This document shows, piece by piece, positions 29,513-39,067 of a stretch of 64,000 nucleotides of DNA. A model generated the notes under the pieces. That model did no database searches. It was given only the letters and a program-made list of their open reading frames with translations, and was not told the DNA's origin. The stretch is from Variovorax paradoxus NBRC 15149 (GTDB taxonomy: Bacteria > Pseudomonadota > Gammaproteobacteria > Burkholderiales > Burkholderiaceae_C). The first letter of the stretch is position 1. Each line of letters starts with the position of its first letter. The translations under genes were made by a program, and so were the position numbers. The stretch is from the NCBI RefSeq assembly GCF_001591365.1, contig NZ_BCUT01000008.1, forward strand, positions 186,001-250,000, in the 5' to 3' direction.

Positions 29513-29710
29513 TGGGTTCTCCGGATGGTTACGGTCGCCCGGAGCCCCAGGCGCGTTGCCTGCGGACTGCTGCTTAAGGGGATTTTGGCGTTAAAGGCGG
29601 CCGGGCGACGCTATTGCGAGTAAGCCCCCGATTGTAGCCCGGCGGCATCGCCCTCTCGGGCCTCGGGGCCGGAAAACATTCGCGCCTCATGCCTATGCGG
29701 CATTCGAGGA

Positions 29711-30505
29711 TCAGGAAGCCGCCTGGACAAGCGCCGCCGCGCCGCTCGCGTGCAGGCAGATCGCCGCCGCAGCCGCCACGTTCAGCGACTCCTCGCCGCC
29801 CGGCTGCGCAATCCGGATGTGATGGCTGGCGCGGGCTTCCAGCGCCGCTGAAACGCCCTGCCCTTCGTGCCCCAGCAGCCATGCGCAGGGGTGCGGCAGC
29901 CTCGCCTCATGGAGCCAGTCGCCCCGGTGGGAGCTGGTGGCCACCAGCGGCACCTTCAGCTCGTCGAGCGCATCGGCCTCCACGCCTTCGATCAGCCGCA
30001 GCCCGAAATGCGCGCCCATGCCGGCACGCAGCACCTTCGGCGCCCACAGGGCGGCCGTGCCCTTGAGCGCGATCACCTGCTTGAACCCGAAAGCCGCCGC
30101 GCTGCGCAGGATGGAACCGGCGTTGCCGGCGTCCTGCAGGCGGTCGAGCACCACGCTGGGCGCATCGGGAAGCAGTTCCGGCCGCGCCGGCAGATCGAGC
30201 ACGAAGCCCATTGGCGCAGGCGACTCCAGGCCGCTGACGGCCCGCAGCAGATCGTCGTCCACAACTACCGTTTTGATAGCAGAACTCGCCCATTCGGCGG
30301 GCGCCGACGGCCAGAATGACTCCGAAAAAACGGCGACCGCAGGCCGGATGCCGCGCGCAAGCGCCGCCCGGCAGAGATGGTCGCCTTCGAGCCAGACCCG
30401 GCCCAGCCGGCGGTAGGCGCCCGGGTCCTGGGCCAGCTTGCGCAGCTCCTTGAGCAGGGGGTTGTCGCGCGAACTGATGTGGTTCGCGCCGGTGGGACTG
30501 GTCAT
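29711..30505 (-). CDS. TrmH/SpoU family RNA methyltransferase
   Basis: SPOUT-class 2'-O-methyltransferase of 264 residues for tRNA or rRNA. An N-terminal substrate-binding domain (SRDNPLLKELRKLAQDP, VWLEGDHLCRAAL) precedes the knotted SAM-binding region: VVLDRLQDAGNAGSILRSAA, LLGHEGQGVS, and PGGEESLNVAAAAAI. Start ATG 30505, eight bases after the rnhB stop, makes it the last gene of the rpsB-to-lpxB superoperon. The nucleotide modified cannot be told from sequence. Confidence 0.93.
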   Translation of the reverse strand: MTSPTGANHISSRDNPLLKELRKLAQDPGAYRRLGRVWLEGDHLCRAALARGIRPAVAVFSESFWPSAPAEWASSAIKTVVVDDDLLRAVSGLESPAPMGFVLDLPARPELLPDAPSVVLDRLQDAGNAGSILRSAAAFGFKQVIALKGTAALWAPKVLRAGMGAHFGLRLIEGVEADALDELKVPLVATSSHRGDWLHEARLPHPCAWLLGHEGQGVSAALEARASHHIRIAQPGGEESLNVAAAAAICLHASGAAALVQAAS

Positions 30506-30513
30506 GCTTCGGC

Positions 30514-31236
30514 TCAGGGCGCGGTGCGCAGGTCGAGGTGCACGGTCTCGGCCGCCGGAAATTCGGCCGGAACCTGCATCGAGGCCTCGAGCACGAGCGC
30601 CGCGGCGCCCTCCGCGGTGCGCGCCAGCGCCGCGGCCACCGGGCTGAACGACCTGCGGTGATGAATGCACGCGCCATGGCGCTGCAGCGCCTCCAGGTGC
30701 TCCGGCGTGCCGTAGCCCTTGTGGCCGGCAAAGCCGTAGTGCGGAAACTCCAGGTGCAGTTGCTCGCACAGCCGGTCGCGATGGACCTTGGCCAGGATCG
30801 AGGCGGCGGAAATCGCCTTGATCCGCGCGTCGCCCTTGACGATGGCCTCGGCCAGCACGTCGAGCGTGGGCAGGCGGTTGCCGTCGACCAGCACCTTGGC
30901 GGGCTTCAGGCGCAGGCCCTCGACCGCGCGGCGCATCGCGAGCATGGTGGCCTGCAGGATGTTGTGGGTGTCGATTTCCTCGACCGTGGCCTGGGCCACC
31001 GAGCAGCACAGCGCCTTGGCAAGGATCTGGTCGTTCAGGCGTTCGCGCTGCAAGGCCGTGAGCGTCTTGGAATCGGCCAGGCCGCGGATCGGCCGCTGGT
31101 CGTCCAGGATGACCGCTGCCGCGACGACCGGGCCGGCCAGTGGCCCGCGGCCCGCCTCGTCGACGCCCGCAACGAGGCCCGGCGCGTCCCACACGAGGGC
31201 CGCCTGCTCAGCCTTCAAGAACTTTCTGGATCGCAT
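30514..31236 (-). CDS. rnhB: Ribonuclease HII
   Basis: Removes RNA primers and misincorporated ribonucleotides from RNA-DNA hybrids. The 240-residue chain has the DEDD-type metal ligands in VAGVDEAGRGPLAGP, LADSKTL, VLVDGNRLP and AISAASILAKVHRD. The start is the ATG at 31236, which overlaps the 3' end of lpxB by 29 bases, implying translational coupling. A longer frame upstream is only lpxB in another phase. lpxB-rnhB is a conserved neighbourhood. Confidence 0.95.
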   Translation of the reverse strand: MRSRKFLKAEQAALVWDAPGLVAGVDEAGRGPLAGPVVAAAVILDDQRPIRGLADSKTLTALQRERLNDQILAKALCCSVAQATVEEIDTHNILQATMLAMRRAVEGLRLKPAKVLVDGNRLPTLDVLAEAIVKGDARIKAISAASILAKVHRDRLCEQLHLEFPHYGFAGHKGYGTPEHLEALQRHGACIHHRRSFSPVAAALARTAEGAAALVLEASMQVPAEFPAAETVHLDLRTAP

Positions 31237-32356
31237 CGGCGCAAAGTGTGGGCGTATCGCGCTGCAGTTGCACGTGCAGCTCTGAAAATTTTTGTTGCAG
31301 CGCCTGCGTTTTCTCGGGCGCGTCGAGCCAGGCGAGCGTGGCGTCGGCCAGCGCCTGCGGCGTGGCGGCCTCCTGCAGCAGCTCGGGCACCACGAATTCA
31401 CGCGACAGGATGTTGGGCAGGCCGACCCATGGCTGGAGCTGCTTGCGCTGCATCAGGCGCCATGACAGCGCATTCATGTTGTACGCGATGACCATCGGCC
31501 GCTTGAACAGCGCCGCCTCGAGCGTGGCGGTGCCGCTGGCGATCAGGGTGGCGTCGCAGGCGGCCAGCGCTGCATGCGACTGGCCATCGAGCAGTTGCAC
31601 CCGCCCCGCTGCGCCGCTGGCCTGCAGCAGCGCCTCGACCTCGACGCGCAGCCCCGGCAGGATGGGGGCGACGAACTGGAGTGCGGGCCGCGCCTTCAGC
31701 ATCTGCGCCGCGGCGGCGAAGAACCGCGCAGCGAGGTAGCGCACTTCCGAACGGCGGCTGCCCGGCAGCAGGGCCACGACCTGCGCATCCGGCGCAAGGC
31801 CGAGGGCCGCGCGGGCCCCGGCGCGGTCGGGCACCATCGGAATCACATTGGCCAGCGGATGGCCGACGTAGCTGCCCTGCACGCCCTGCTCGGCCAATAG
31901 CGCCGGCTCGAATGGAAAGATGCACAGCACGTGGTCGGCCGCGGCCCGGATCTTTTCGATGCGGTCGGCGCGCCAGGCCCAGATCGACGGGCAGACGAAG
32001 TGCACGGTCTTCATGCCGCGGCTGCGCAGTCCGGCTTCGAGATCGAGGTTGAAATCGGGGGCGTCGACGCCGATGAAGAGTTCGGGCCATTCGCGCAGCA
32101 GCCGCGCCTTGAGCTGCCGGCGGATGCCCGCGATCTCGGCGTAGTGGCGCAGCACTTCGATGTAGCCGCGCACCGCAAGCTTTTCCTGCGGCCACCAGCT
32201 CTGCAGCCCGTGCGCGAGCATGCGGGGCCCGCCGATGCCCATGGTCTGGAGCGAGGGCCAACGCGCCTGCAGGCCGTCGAGAAGAAGGCCTGCGAGCAGG
32301 TCGCCGGAAGCTTCTCCCGCGACCAGCGCGAAGCGTCGCTGTTCGTCCTTGCCCAT
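31208..32356 (-). CDS. lpxB: Lipid-A-disaccharide synthase
   Basis: Condenses UDP-2,3-diacylglucosamine with lipid X to form the lipid A disaccharide at the inner-membrane face. The 382-residue protein shows FALVAGEASGDLLAGLLLDG, GIGGPRMLAHGL, VCPSIWAWRADRIEKI and ALLPGSRRSEV, all LpxB signatures. It is 19 bases downstream of lpxA and overlaps rnhB by 29 bases. It acts in the same pathway as lpxD, lpxA and fabZ upstream and lpxK at 2.8 kb. Confidence 0.97.
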   Translation of the reverse strand: MGKDEQRRFALVAGEASGDLLAGLLLDGLQARWPSLQTMGIGGPRMLAHGLQSWWPQEKLAVRGYIEVLRHYAEIAGIRRQLKARLLREWPELFIGVDAPDFNLDLEAGLRSRGMKTVHFVCPSIWAWRADRIEKIRAAADHVLCIFPFEPALLAEQGVQGSYVGHPLANVIPMVPDRAGARAALGLAPDAQVVALLPGSRRSEVRYLAARFFAAAAQMLKARPALQFVAPILPGLRVEVEALLQASGAAGRVQLLDGQSHAALAACDATLIASGTATLEAALFKRPMVIAYNMNALSWRLMQRKQLQPWVGLPNILSREFVVPELLQEAATPQALADATLAWLDAPEKTQALQQKFSELHVQLQRDTPTLCADAIQKVLEG

Positions 32357-32375
32357 GGCGGCTGTCTCGCTTACT

Positions 32376-33164
32376 TCAACGCGCGATGCCGCGAGTCGAT
32401 GTGGCCAGGAACTGCTCCATCAGCGCCACGTCGGCGGCCGCTTCCGGCATTTCGGTGGCCAGGGCGGCGATGCCGGCGCGCGCTTCTTCGAGCGTCTTGC
32501 CCTGCCGGTACAGCAGGCGGTGCATCTGCTTGACCGCGGCCAGGCGGGGCGCCGAAAAATCGCGCCGGCGCAGGCCCACCACGTTGAAGCCGCGCACCGC
32601 CAGCGGATTGCCGTCGACCAGCATGAAGGGAGGCACGTCCTGCGACACGGCGCTGGCAAAGCCGACCATGGCATGCGCGCCGACCGAGACGAACTGGTGG
32701 ATGCCCGTCAGCCCGCCGATCGTGACCCAGTCGGCCAGGTGCACGTGGCCGGCCAGCGTGGTGTTGTTGGCCAGCGTGGTGTGGTTGTCGACATGGCAGT
32801 CATGCGCAATGTGCGTGTACGCCATGATCCAGTTGTCGTTGCCCACGGTCGTCACGCCCCCCGCCCCGGGCACGCCGAGGTTGAAGGTGCAGAACTCGCG
32901 GATGACGTTGCGGTCGCCGATGACCAGCTCGGTGGGCTCACCCGCGTATTTCTTGTCCTGCGGAATGGCGCCGAGCGAGGAAAACTGAAAGATCCGGTTG
33001 TCGCGGCCGATGGTGGTGCGCCCTTCGATCACGCAATGCGCACCGATGGTCGTGCCGGCGCCGACCCGCACGTGCGGACCGATCACGGTGTAGGGCCCGA
33101 CCGAAACGGAGGCGTCCAGCTGTGCCTTCGGGTCGACGAGCGCTGTGGGATGAACCTGCGTCAT
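32376..33164 (-). CDS. lpxA: UDP-N-acetylglucosamine acyltransferase
   Basis: First step of lipid A synthesis: 3-O-acylation of UDP-GlcNAc. The 262-residue chain is built of left-handed beta-helix hexapeptide repeats, with the catalytic histidine in [18 protein letters not shown] and the C-terminal helical region from about residue 190. The start is the ATG at 33164 ([12 protein letters not shown]); an upstream in-frame ATG at 33212 lies inside fabZ. It is 23 bases after fabZ, the standard lpxD-fabZ-lpxA-lpxB order. Confidence 0.97.
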
Positions 33165-33187
33165 GCCTTGTCGTAACCGCCGCAGGA

Positions 33188-33640
33188 TCAGTTGATCTGG
33201 CGCATCGCGCACATCAGCGTGGCCTCGCAGGCCAGTTCGCTGCCCACCAGCGCGCGGCCCTTGAACTTGGAGATGCCGGCCTTCATGCGCTCGATCTCGA
33301 CTTCGAGCGTGAGCTGGTCGCCCGGCTCCACGGGGCGCTTGAAGCGCGCGCCGTCGATCGCCGCGAAGTAGTAGACCGTGTTGTCGTCAGGCACGATGTC
33401 CAGCGAATGGAACGACAGCAGCGCGGCCGCCTGCGCCATGGCTTCGAGCATGAGCACGCCCGGCATCACCGGACGGTGCGGGAAGTGGCCGTTGAAGAAC
33501 GGCTCGTTCATCGTCACGTTCTTGAGCGCCGTGATGCGCTTGCCCTTTTCCATGTCCAGCACGCGATCCACCAGCAGGAACGGGTAGCGGTGGGGCAGCA
33601 GCTTGAGGATTTGATGGATATCGAGCGTCGTCGTCGTCAT
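33188..33640 (-). CDS. fabZ: 3-hydroxyacyl-ACP dehydratase FabZ
   Basis: Dehydrates 3-hydroxyacyl-ACP in fatty acid elongation and competes with LpxA/LpxD for hydroxyacyl-ACP. The 150-residue hotdog-fold protein carries [15 protein letters not shown], the catalytic histidine in [13 protein letters not shown], and the glutamate in [11 protein letters not shown] choose the ATG at 33640 ([10 protein letters not shown]), with AGGA about ten bases upstream; an ATG at 33658 six codons earlier is possible. It lies 23 bases after lpxD. Confidence 0.96.
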
Positions 33641-33663
33641 GATTTTCTGTTCCTGCATCGTCT

Positions 33664-34641
33664 TCACTTTTTCTGAGGGGCCTTTTCGAGCGCCTTGAGT
33701 CGTTCGCGCAGGCTGTGCAACTGCTTGAGCGTTGCCGCGTTCTTTTCCCAGTTCGCATTGTCGTCGATGGGGAACATGCCGGTGTACTGGCCGGCCTTGC
33801 GGATCGAGCGGGTCACCACGGTGGCCGCGGACACGTGCACCCCGTCGGCCACCGTGAGATGGCCGAGCACGATCGCACCGCCGCCGAAGGTGCAGTGCGC
33901 GCCGATGGTGGCGCTGCCCGCCACGCCGACGCAGCCGGCCATGGCGGTGTGCTTGCCGACACGCACGTTGTGGCCGATCTGGATCAGGTTGTCGAGCTTG
34001 ACGCCGTCCTCGATGACGGTGTCGTCGAGCGCGCCGCGGTCGATGCAGGTGTTGGCGCCGATTTCGACATCGTTGCCGATGCGCACCGCGCCCAGCTGCT
34101 CGATCTTGACCCAGGCGCCCTCGTGCGGCGCCAGGCCGAAGCCGTCGGCGCCGATCACCACACCCGGGTGCAGCAGGCAGCGCTCGCCGACCACGCAGTC
34201 TTCGCTGATCGTCACGCGCGACTTGAGGACCGTGCCGGCGCCGATGCGCGCGCCCCGCTCCACCACGCACAAGGCGCCGATGCGCGCCGTGGCGTCCACC
34301 ACGGCCTCGGGATGGATCACCGCGGAGGGATGGATGCGGTCGGCCTCGGGCCGCGCATGATGCGCCTTCCACAGCTGCGTGAGGCGCGCGAAATAAAGGT
34401 AGGGATCGGCCGCGACGATGAACGCCCCGCGCGCGGCCGCGGCCTCGCGCATGGCCGGCGCGACGATCACGCAGGCAGCCTTGGAGGCCGCCAGTTCCTG
34501 CTGGTATTTGGGATGGCTCAGGAAGCTGAGCGCATCGGGCTGCGCATTCTGCAGTGGCGCAAGCCGTTCGATGGACAGCGCCGGGTCCCCGTGAAGCTCG
34601 CCCCCAAGGGCGCTGACGATGGCTCCGAGCTGCAGTCCCAC
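33664..34641 (-). CDS. lpxD: UDP-3-O-acylglucosamine N-acyltransferase
   Basis: Third step of lipid A synthesis, N-acylating UDP-3-O-acylglucosamine. The 325-residue protein has the N-terminal uridine-binding domain (about 1-100), a hexapeptide-repeat beta-helix, and the catalytic histidine in LDNLIQIGHNVRVG. The C-terminus ends in a short helix (LKQLHSLRERLKALEKA). The start is GTG at 34641, 14 bases after the skp stop. The operon position between skp and fabZ is conserved. Confidence 0.97.
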   Translation of the reverse strand: MGLQLGAIVSALGGELHGDPALSIERLAPLQNAQPDALSFLSHPKYQQELAASKAACVIVAPAMREAAAARGAFIVAADPYLYFARLTQLWKAHHARPEADRIHPSAVIHPEAVVDATARIGALCVVERGARIGAGTVLKSRVTISEDCVVGERCLLHPGVVIGADGFGLAPHEGAWVKIEQLGAVRIGNDVEIGANTCIDRGALDDTVIEDGVKLDNLIQIGHNVRVGKHTAMAGCVGVAGSATIGAHCTFGGGAIVLGHLTVADGVHVSAATVVTRSIRKAGQYTGMFPIDDNANWEKNAATLKQLHSLRERLKALEKAPQKK

Positions 34642-34655
34642 GCCGATTCGCGGCG

Positions 34656-35198
34656 TTACTTGCCGGCCGAAGGAGCAGCGGTCGAGGCGTTCAGGGCCTT
34701 GATCACCTTGTCAGTGATGTCGTGCTTGGGATTGATGTAGATCGCTTCCTGCAGGATGGCGTCGTACTTTTCAGCCTCGGCCACCTGCTTCACGACGCGG
34801 TTGGCGCGTTCGTAGACCTGCTGGAGCTCTTCGTTCTTGCGCGCGTTCAGGTCTTCCTGGAACTCGCGGCGGCGGCGCTGGAAATCGCGGTCCTGGTCGA
34901 CCAGCGCGCGCTGGCGCGCGGTGCGCTGGCTTTCGGACAGGGTGGGCGCTTCGCGCTCGAAGCGTTCGGAGGCCGTCTTCAGTGCTTCGCCCTGCGCCGT
35001 GAGATCCTTTTCGCGCTTGAGAAATTCAGCCTCGAGCTTGGCTTGCGCAACCTTGGCCGGCTGCGCCTCGCGCAGCACGCGATCCGGATTCACGAAGCCG
35101 ATGCGAAAGGTTTCCTGCGCCTGGGCGGCAGGCGCCGCAGCCAGCGCGAAAACGGGGACCAACAACGCGCCAACGGCGGCGCGAATCAAATGCTTCAT
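34656..35198 (-). CDS. skp: OmpH/Skp family periplasmic chaperone
   Basis: Holds unfolded outer-membrane proteins in the periplasm on their way to BamA. The 180-residue precursor has a Sec signal peptide (MKHLIRAAVGALLVPVFALAA, cleavage probably after AAQA), then FRIGFVNPDRVLREA. A long charged coiled-coil region (about 50-140, rich in E/R/Q such as RDFQRRRREFQEDL) matches the Skp tentacles. Its ATG directly abuts the bamA stop codon (TAA-ATG). Confidence 0.94.
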   Translation of the reverse strand: MKHLIRAAVGALLVPVFALAAAPAAQAQETFRIGFVNPDRVLREAQPAKVAQAKLEAEFLKREKDLTAQGEALKTASERFEREAPTLSESQRTARQRALVDQDRDFQRRRREFQEDLNARKNEELQQVYERANRVVKQVAEAEKYDAILQEAIYINPKHDITDKVIKALNASTAAPSAGK

Positions 35199-37634
35199 TT
35201 AGAAAGACGTTCCGATCTGGAATTGCAAGCGCTGGATTCTATCCTTCGGGATCACAGTGAGGCCGGTATTCGGATCCAGCACTTCCTTTTGGGACTTGAT
35301 GGGGAAGGCGTAGGCGATGCGCAGCGGGCCCAGCGGCGAGATCCAGCTGATCCCGAGACCCACCGAGGCGCGCAGCTTCTTCTGCGCCTTGTACTGCTCG
35401 TCGGTGAGGCCCGGGGCGCGCGAACCGAACACGTTGCCGACGTCGAAGAAGGTGTACAGCCGCAGCGTGCGGTCGTTGCCCGCACCGGGGAACGGCGTGC
35501 TGAGCTCGGCGTTGAAGACGGCCTTCTTGGTGCCACCCAGCGCGGCGCCTTCGGTCTGGCCGAGGAGCGGCACGTCGCGCGGGCCGAGCGAGTTCTGCTC
35601 GAAGCCGCGGATGGAACCCAGGCCGCCGGCATAGAAGTTCTTGAAGATCGGGTAGACCTTGCCGCCCAGGGGCTTGGCATAGCCCACGTCGGCGTTGATC
35701 GCAAAGGTGTACTGCTTGTTGATCGCGAAGAACTGCTGGTACTGGTAGTTCGTCTTGACGTACTTCATGTCGCCGGCGGCGCCCAGTTCCAGGTTGGCAC
35801 GCTGCAGCCGGCCGGTGGTCGGAACCAGCGCGCTGTCGCGGCTGTCGCGGCCCCAGCCGACAGTGAGCGGCACGCCCCACACGCTCTTCTGGTCGCACCC
35901 GGTCACGAACAAGCCGGTCGCATCCTTCGAGCACTGGAAGTAGCGCAGGTAGGACGCCGGCGTGAAGAGTCCGGAGAACGAGGTCGACGTGTTCGGATCG
36001 AAGGCGTAGCGCTCGAGCCCGACACCGAAGAAGACCGTGTCGACTTCGCTGAACGGCACGCCGAAGCGGATCGAGGCGCCCTGGTTCACCAGCTTGTAGT
36101 CGCCGTCGATGTTGGTCGAATACGGGCGCGTGGTGGTGTGATAGACGCTGATCGTGCGCGAGATGCCGTCCTTCGTGAAGTACGGATCGGTGGTGGTCAG
36201 CGACAGCGTGCGGTTGTACTTGCTGGTGTTGACCTGCACGCCCAGGAAGTTGCCCGAACCGAAGACATTCTCCTGCGAGATGCCGAAGGTGAGAGCCACC
36301 TTTTCCGCGCTCGAGTAGCCGGCGCCCAGCTGCAGGCTGCCGGTGGGCTTTTCCGCCACGTTGACGACCAGGTCGACCTGGTCGGGCGAGCCCGGGATTT
36401 CCTGGGTTTCGACGTTCACTTCGGTGAAGAAGCCCAGGCGGTCCACGCGGTCGCGCGAGAGCTTGATCTTGTCGCCGTCGTACCACGAGGCCTCGAACTG
36501 GCGGAACTCGCGCCGGATCACTTCGTCGCGCGTCTTGGCGTTGCCGCCCACCGCCACGCGGCGCACATAGACGCGGCGCGAGGGCTCGGCTTGCAGGGTC
36601 AGGGTGACGCGGTTGTTGACGCGGTCGATTTCCGGGCGTGCCTGCACGCGCGCGAACGCATAGCCGAAGGTGCCGAAATAGTCGGTGAAGGCCTTGGTGG
36701 TTTCGGTGACCTGCTCGCCGTTGTAGGGCTCGCCGGGCTTGATGGTCACGAGGGACTTGAACTCCTCGTCGCGGCCGAGATAGTTGCCGTCGAGCTTGAC
36801 GCCGGCCACCACGAACTTCTCGCCTTCCGTGATGTTGACGGTCACCGACAGGTCCTTGCGGTCCGGCGAGATGGCGACCTGGGTCGAATCGATGCGGAAC
36901 TCGAGGTAGCCGCGCGTGATGTAGTACGAGCGCAGCGTTTCGAGGTCGGCGTTGAGCTTGGAGCGCGAGTACTGGTTGGACTTGGTGTACCAGCTCATGA
37001 AGCCGCCGCTGTCCTGGTCGAACAGGCTCAGGAGCGTCGATTCGCTGAAGGCCTTGTTGCCGACCACGCGCACTTCGCGGATGCGTGCGGAATCGCCTTC
37101 GGTGACGGTGAACGTGAGATTGACGCGGTTGCGCTCGATGGGCGTGACCGTGGTCACGACCTGCGCGTTGTAGAGGCTGCGGCTCACGTACTGGCGCTTG
37201 AGCTCCTGCTCGGCGCGGTCGGCCAGCGCCTTGTCGTAGGGTCGGCCATCGGCCAGGCCCACTTCGCGCAGCGCCTTCTGGAGCGCGGCTTTGTCGAATT
37301 CCTTGGCGCCGACGAAATCGACGTCGGCAATGGTGGGACGCTCCTCGACGATCACCACCAGCACGTTGCCGTTGACGTCGATGCGCACATCCTTGAACAA
37401 CCCCAGGTCGAACAGCGCACGGATGGCGGCCGATCCGCGCTCGTCGCTGTAGGTATCGCCCACTCGCAGCGGCAGCGATGCGAAGATCGTGCCGGGCTCG
37501 ACGCGTTGGAGGCCCTCGACGCGAATGTCACGCACCGTGAAGGGCTCGACGGCCCAGGCTGCCGTGGCCGCCAACGCGCTGGCCACCACCGCGGCAACGC
37601 TACGCAGGCGAAAGCGACTGAAGTTTGTGTTCAT
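35199..37634 (-). CDS. bamA: Outer membrane protein assembly factor BamA
   Basis: Central Omp85 pore of the BAM complex, inserting beta-barrel proteins into the outer membrane. The 811-residue precursor has a signal peptide ending near AWA, five POTRA domains (about 30-430, beginning FTVRDIRVEGLQRV), and a C-terminal barrel with the IRGF motif (SIRGFEQNSLGPRD) and a C-terminal phenylalanine. A surface loop carries two cysteines (YFQCSKDATG and FVTGCDQ), unusual for BamA. It follows rseP after 38 bases and precedes skp with no gap. Confidence 0.97.
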   Translation of the reverse strand: MNTNFSRFRLRSVAAVVASALAATAAWAVEPFTVRDIRVEGLQRVEPGTIFASLPLRVGDTYSDERGSAAIRALFDLGLFKDVRIDVNGNVLVVIVEERPTIADVDFVGAKEFDKAALQKALREVGLADGRPYDKALADRAEQELKRQYVSRSLYNAQVVTTVTPIERNRVNLTFTVTEGDSARIREVRVVGNKAFSESTLLSLFDQDSGGFMSWYTKSNQYSRSKLNADLETLRSYYITRGYLEFRIDSTQVAISPDRKDLSVTVNITEGEKFVVAGVKLDGNYLGRDEEFKSLVTIKPGEPYNGEQVTETTKAFTDYFGTFGYAFARVQARPEIDRVNNRVTLTLQAEPSRRVYVRRVAVGGNAKTRDEVIRREFRQFEASWYDGDKIKLSRDRVDRLGFFTEVNVETQEIPGSPDQVDLVVNVAEKPTGSLQLGAGYSSAEKVALTFGISQENVFGSGNFLGVQVNTSKYNRTLSLTTTDPYFTKDGISRTISVYHTTTRPYSTNIDGDYKLVNQGASIRFGVPFSEVDTVFFGVGLERYAFDPNTSTSFSGLFTPASYLRYFQCSKDATGLFVTGCDQKSVWGVPLTVGWGRDSRDSALVPTTGRLQRANLELGAAGDMKYVKTNYQYQQFFAINKQYTFAINADVGYAKPLGGKVYPIFKNFYAGGLGSIRGFEQNSLGPRDVPLLGQTEGAALGGTKKAVFNAELSTPFPGAGNDRTLRLYTFFDVGNVFGSRAPGLTDEQYKAQKKLRASVGLGISWISPLGPLRIAYAFPIKSQKEVLDPNTGLTVIPKDRIQRLQFQIGTSF

Positions 37635-37672
37635 CTGTGAATTGGGCCGGCGCGGAAAGGGCCGGCAGAAAG

Positions 37673-39043
37673 TTAACCAAAGAGCCGCGTGACGTCGTTG
37701 AAGAGCGCAACCGACATCATGACCAGCAGCAAAGCGACACCGCCGCGCTGAAGCCGTTCCATCCAGGCGTCAGAGACGCTCTTGCCGGTCAGGCCCTCCC
37801 AAAGATAATACATCAGGTGTCCCCCATCGAGGACCGGCAGCGGCATGAGATTGAGCACGCCAAGGCTCACGCTGATCAGTGCAAGGAACACCAGGTACTG
37901 GGTCAGCCCGAGGCTCGCGGACTTGCCGGCGTAGTCGGCAATCGTGAGCGGCCCGCTCAGATTCTTGAGCGAGGCTTCGCCGATCACCATCTTGCCCATC
38001 ATGCGGACGGTCAGCGCCGACACCTCCCAGGTGCGCACGATGCCGCGCCAGACGCCGTCGATCGGGCCTTGGCGCACCGTCACCATTTCGGGAGGCGCAC
38101 CGACATAGGCGCCGATACGGCCGACCTTCGCGGCGCCCTCCTCGCGCAGTTCGGGCCTGACTTCCAATTCGATCGACTGGCTGCCGCGCTGCACCTGCCA
38201 GGTCTGCGTGCGCGGCTGGTCGCCATCGATCGAGGTGCGGATCGCCTCGCGCAGTTGCTGTCCATCGACGATGGGCACATTGCCGACGCTGCGGACCACG
38301 TCGCCGCTGCGAAGGCCCGCGCGTTCTGCCGCGCTGCCGGCCATCACCTGGCCGATCTCGGGGCGCGTCAGCGGTGCGAGCACGCCGATCTTGCGGAACA
38401 TCTGCGGGTCGGCGTCCTTGGCCTCCATGAGGCCGAGCGGCAGCACGACCTGGCGGCCGGGCCGGCCGCCCTCGCCCGCCACTTCGAGCGTCAGGTCGCG
38501 GCCGTCGAGCGCGCCGCGCGTCATGCGCCAGCGCAGGTCCTCGAACGACTGCACGGGCTCCAGCTCGCCTTCGAAGCCGGCGCGCGTGATGTGCTCGCCG
38601 CCGCGCAGGCCCGCCGCTTCCGCCAGCGATGCCGCCACCGGACGCGCCAGCTTGGCAACAGGCTCCTCGACCCCGATCCAGTTGACGGCCGTGTAGAGCA
38701 CCACGGCGAGCAGCAGATTGGCAATGGGCCCGGCAGCGACGATGGCCGCGCGGGAGCGCAGCGGCTGCGTGTTGAAGGCGCGGTGCCGCTCCTCGGGCGC
38801 CACCGGCCCCTCGCGCTCGTCGAGCATCTTGACGTAGCCGCCGAAGGGAAACGCGCCGATGACGAACTCGGTTTCCTGCCCCGGATGCTGGCGCCTGGGC
38901 TGCCAGCGGTAGAGCGTCTTGCCGAAGCCCACCGAAAACCGCAGCACCTTGACGCCGCAGGCGACGGCAACGCGGTAGTGGCCGTATTCATGCACGGCGA
39001 TCAGGAGGCCGAGTGCAACCACGAAAGCGATGACGGTAAGCAT
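37673..39043 (-). CDS. rseP: RIP metalloprotease RseP
   Basis: Site-2 intramembrane zinc protease that cleaves anti-sigma factors such as RseA in the envelope stress response. The 456-residue protein has HEYGH at residues 18-22 in the first membrane helix, two tandem PDZ domains in the periplasmic section (the second near VMAGSAAERAGLRSGDVV), and the third metal ligand in LNLMPLPVLDGGHL in the C-terminal membrane region. Position between dxr and bamA is the standard one. Confidence 0.97.
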   Translation of the reverse strand: MLTVIAFVVALGLLIAVHEYGHYRVAVACGVKVLRFSVGFGKTLYRWQPRRQHPGQETEFVIGAFPFGGYVKMLDEREGPVAPEERHRAFNTQPLRSRAAIVAAGPIANLLLAVVLYTAVNWIGVEEPVAKLARPVAASLAEAAGLRGGEHITRAGFEGELEPVQSFEDLRWRMTRGALDGRDLTLEVAGEGGRPGRQVVLPLGLMEAKDADPQMFRKIGVLAPLTRPEIGQVMAGSAAERAGLRSGDVVRSVGNVPIVDGQQLREAIRTSIDGDQPRTQTWQVQRGSQSIELEVRPELREEGAAKVGRIGAYVGAPPEMVTVRQGPIDGVWRGIVRTWEVSALTVRMMGKMVIGEASLKNLSGPLTIADYAGKSASLGLTQYLVFLALISVSLGVLNLMPLPVLDGGHLMYYLWEGLTGKSVSDAWMERLQRGGVALLLVMMSVALFNDVTRLFG

Positions 39044-39067
39044 CCGGATCCTCTGTTGGCGGGAGTG

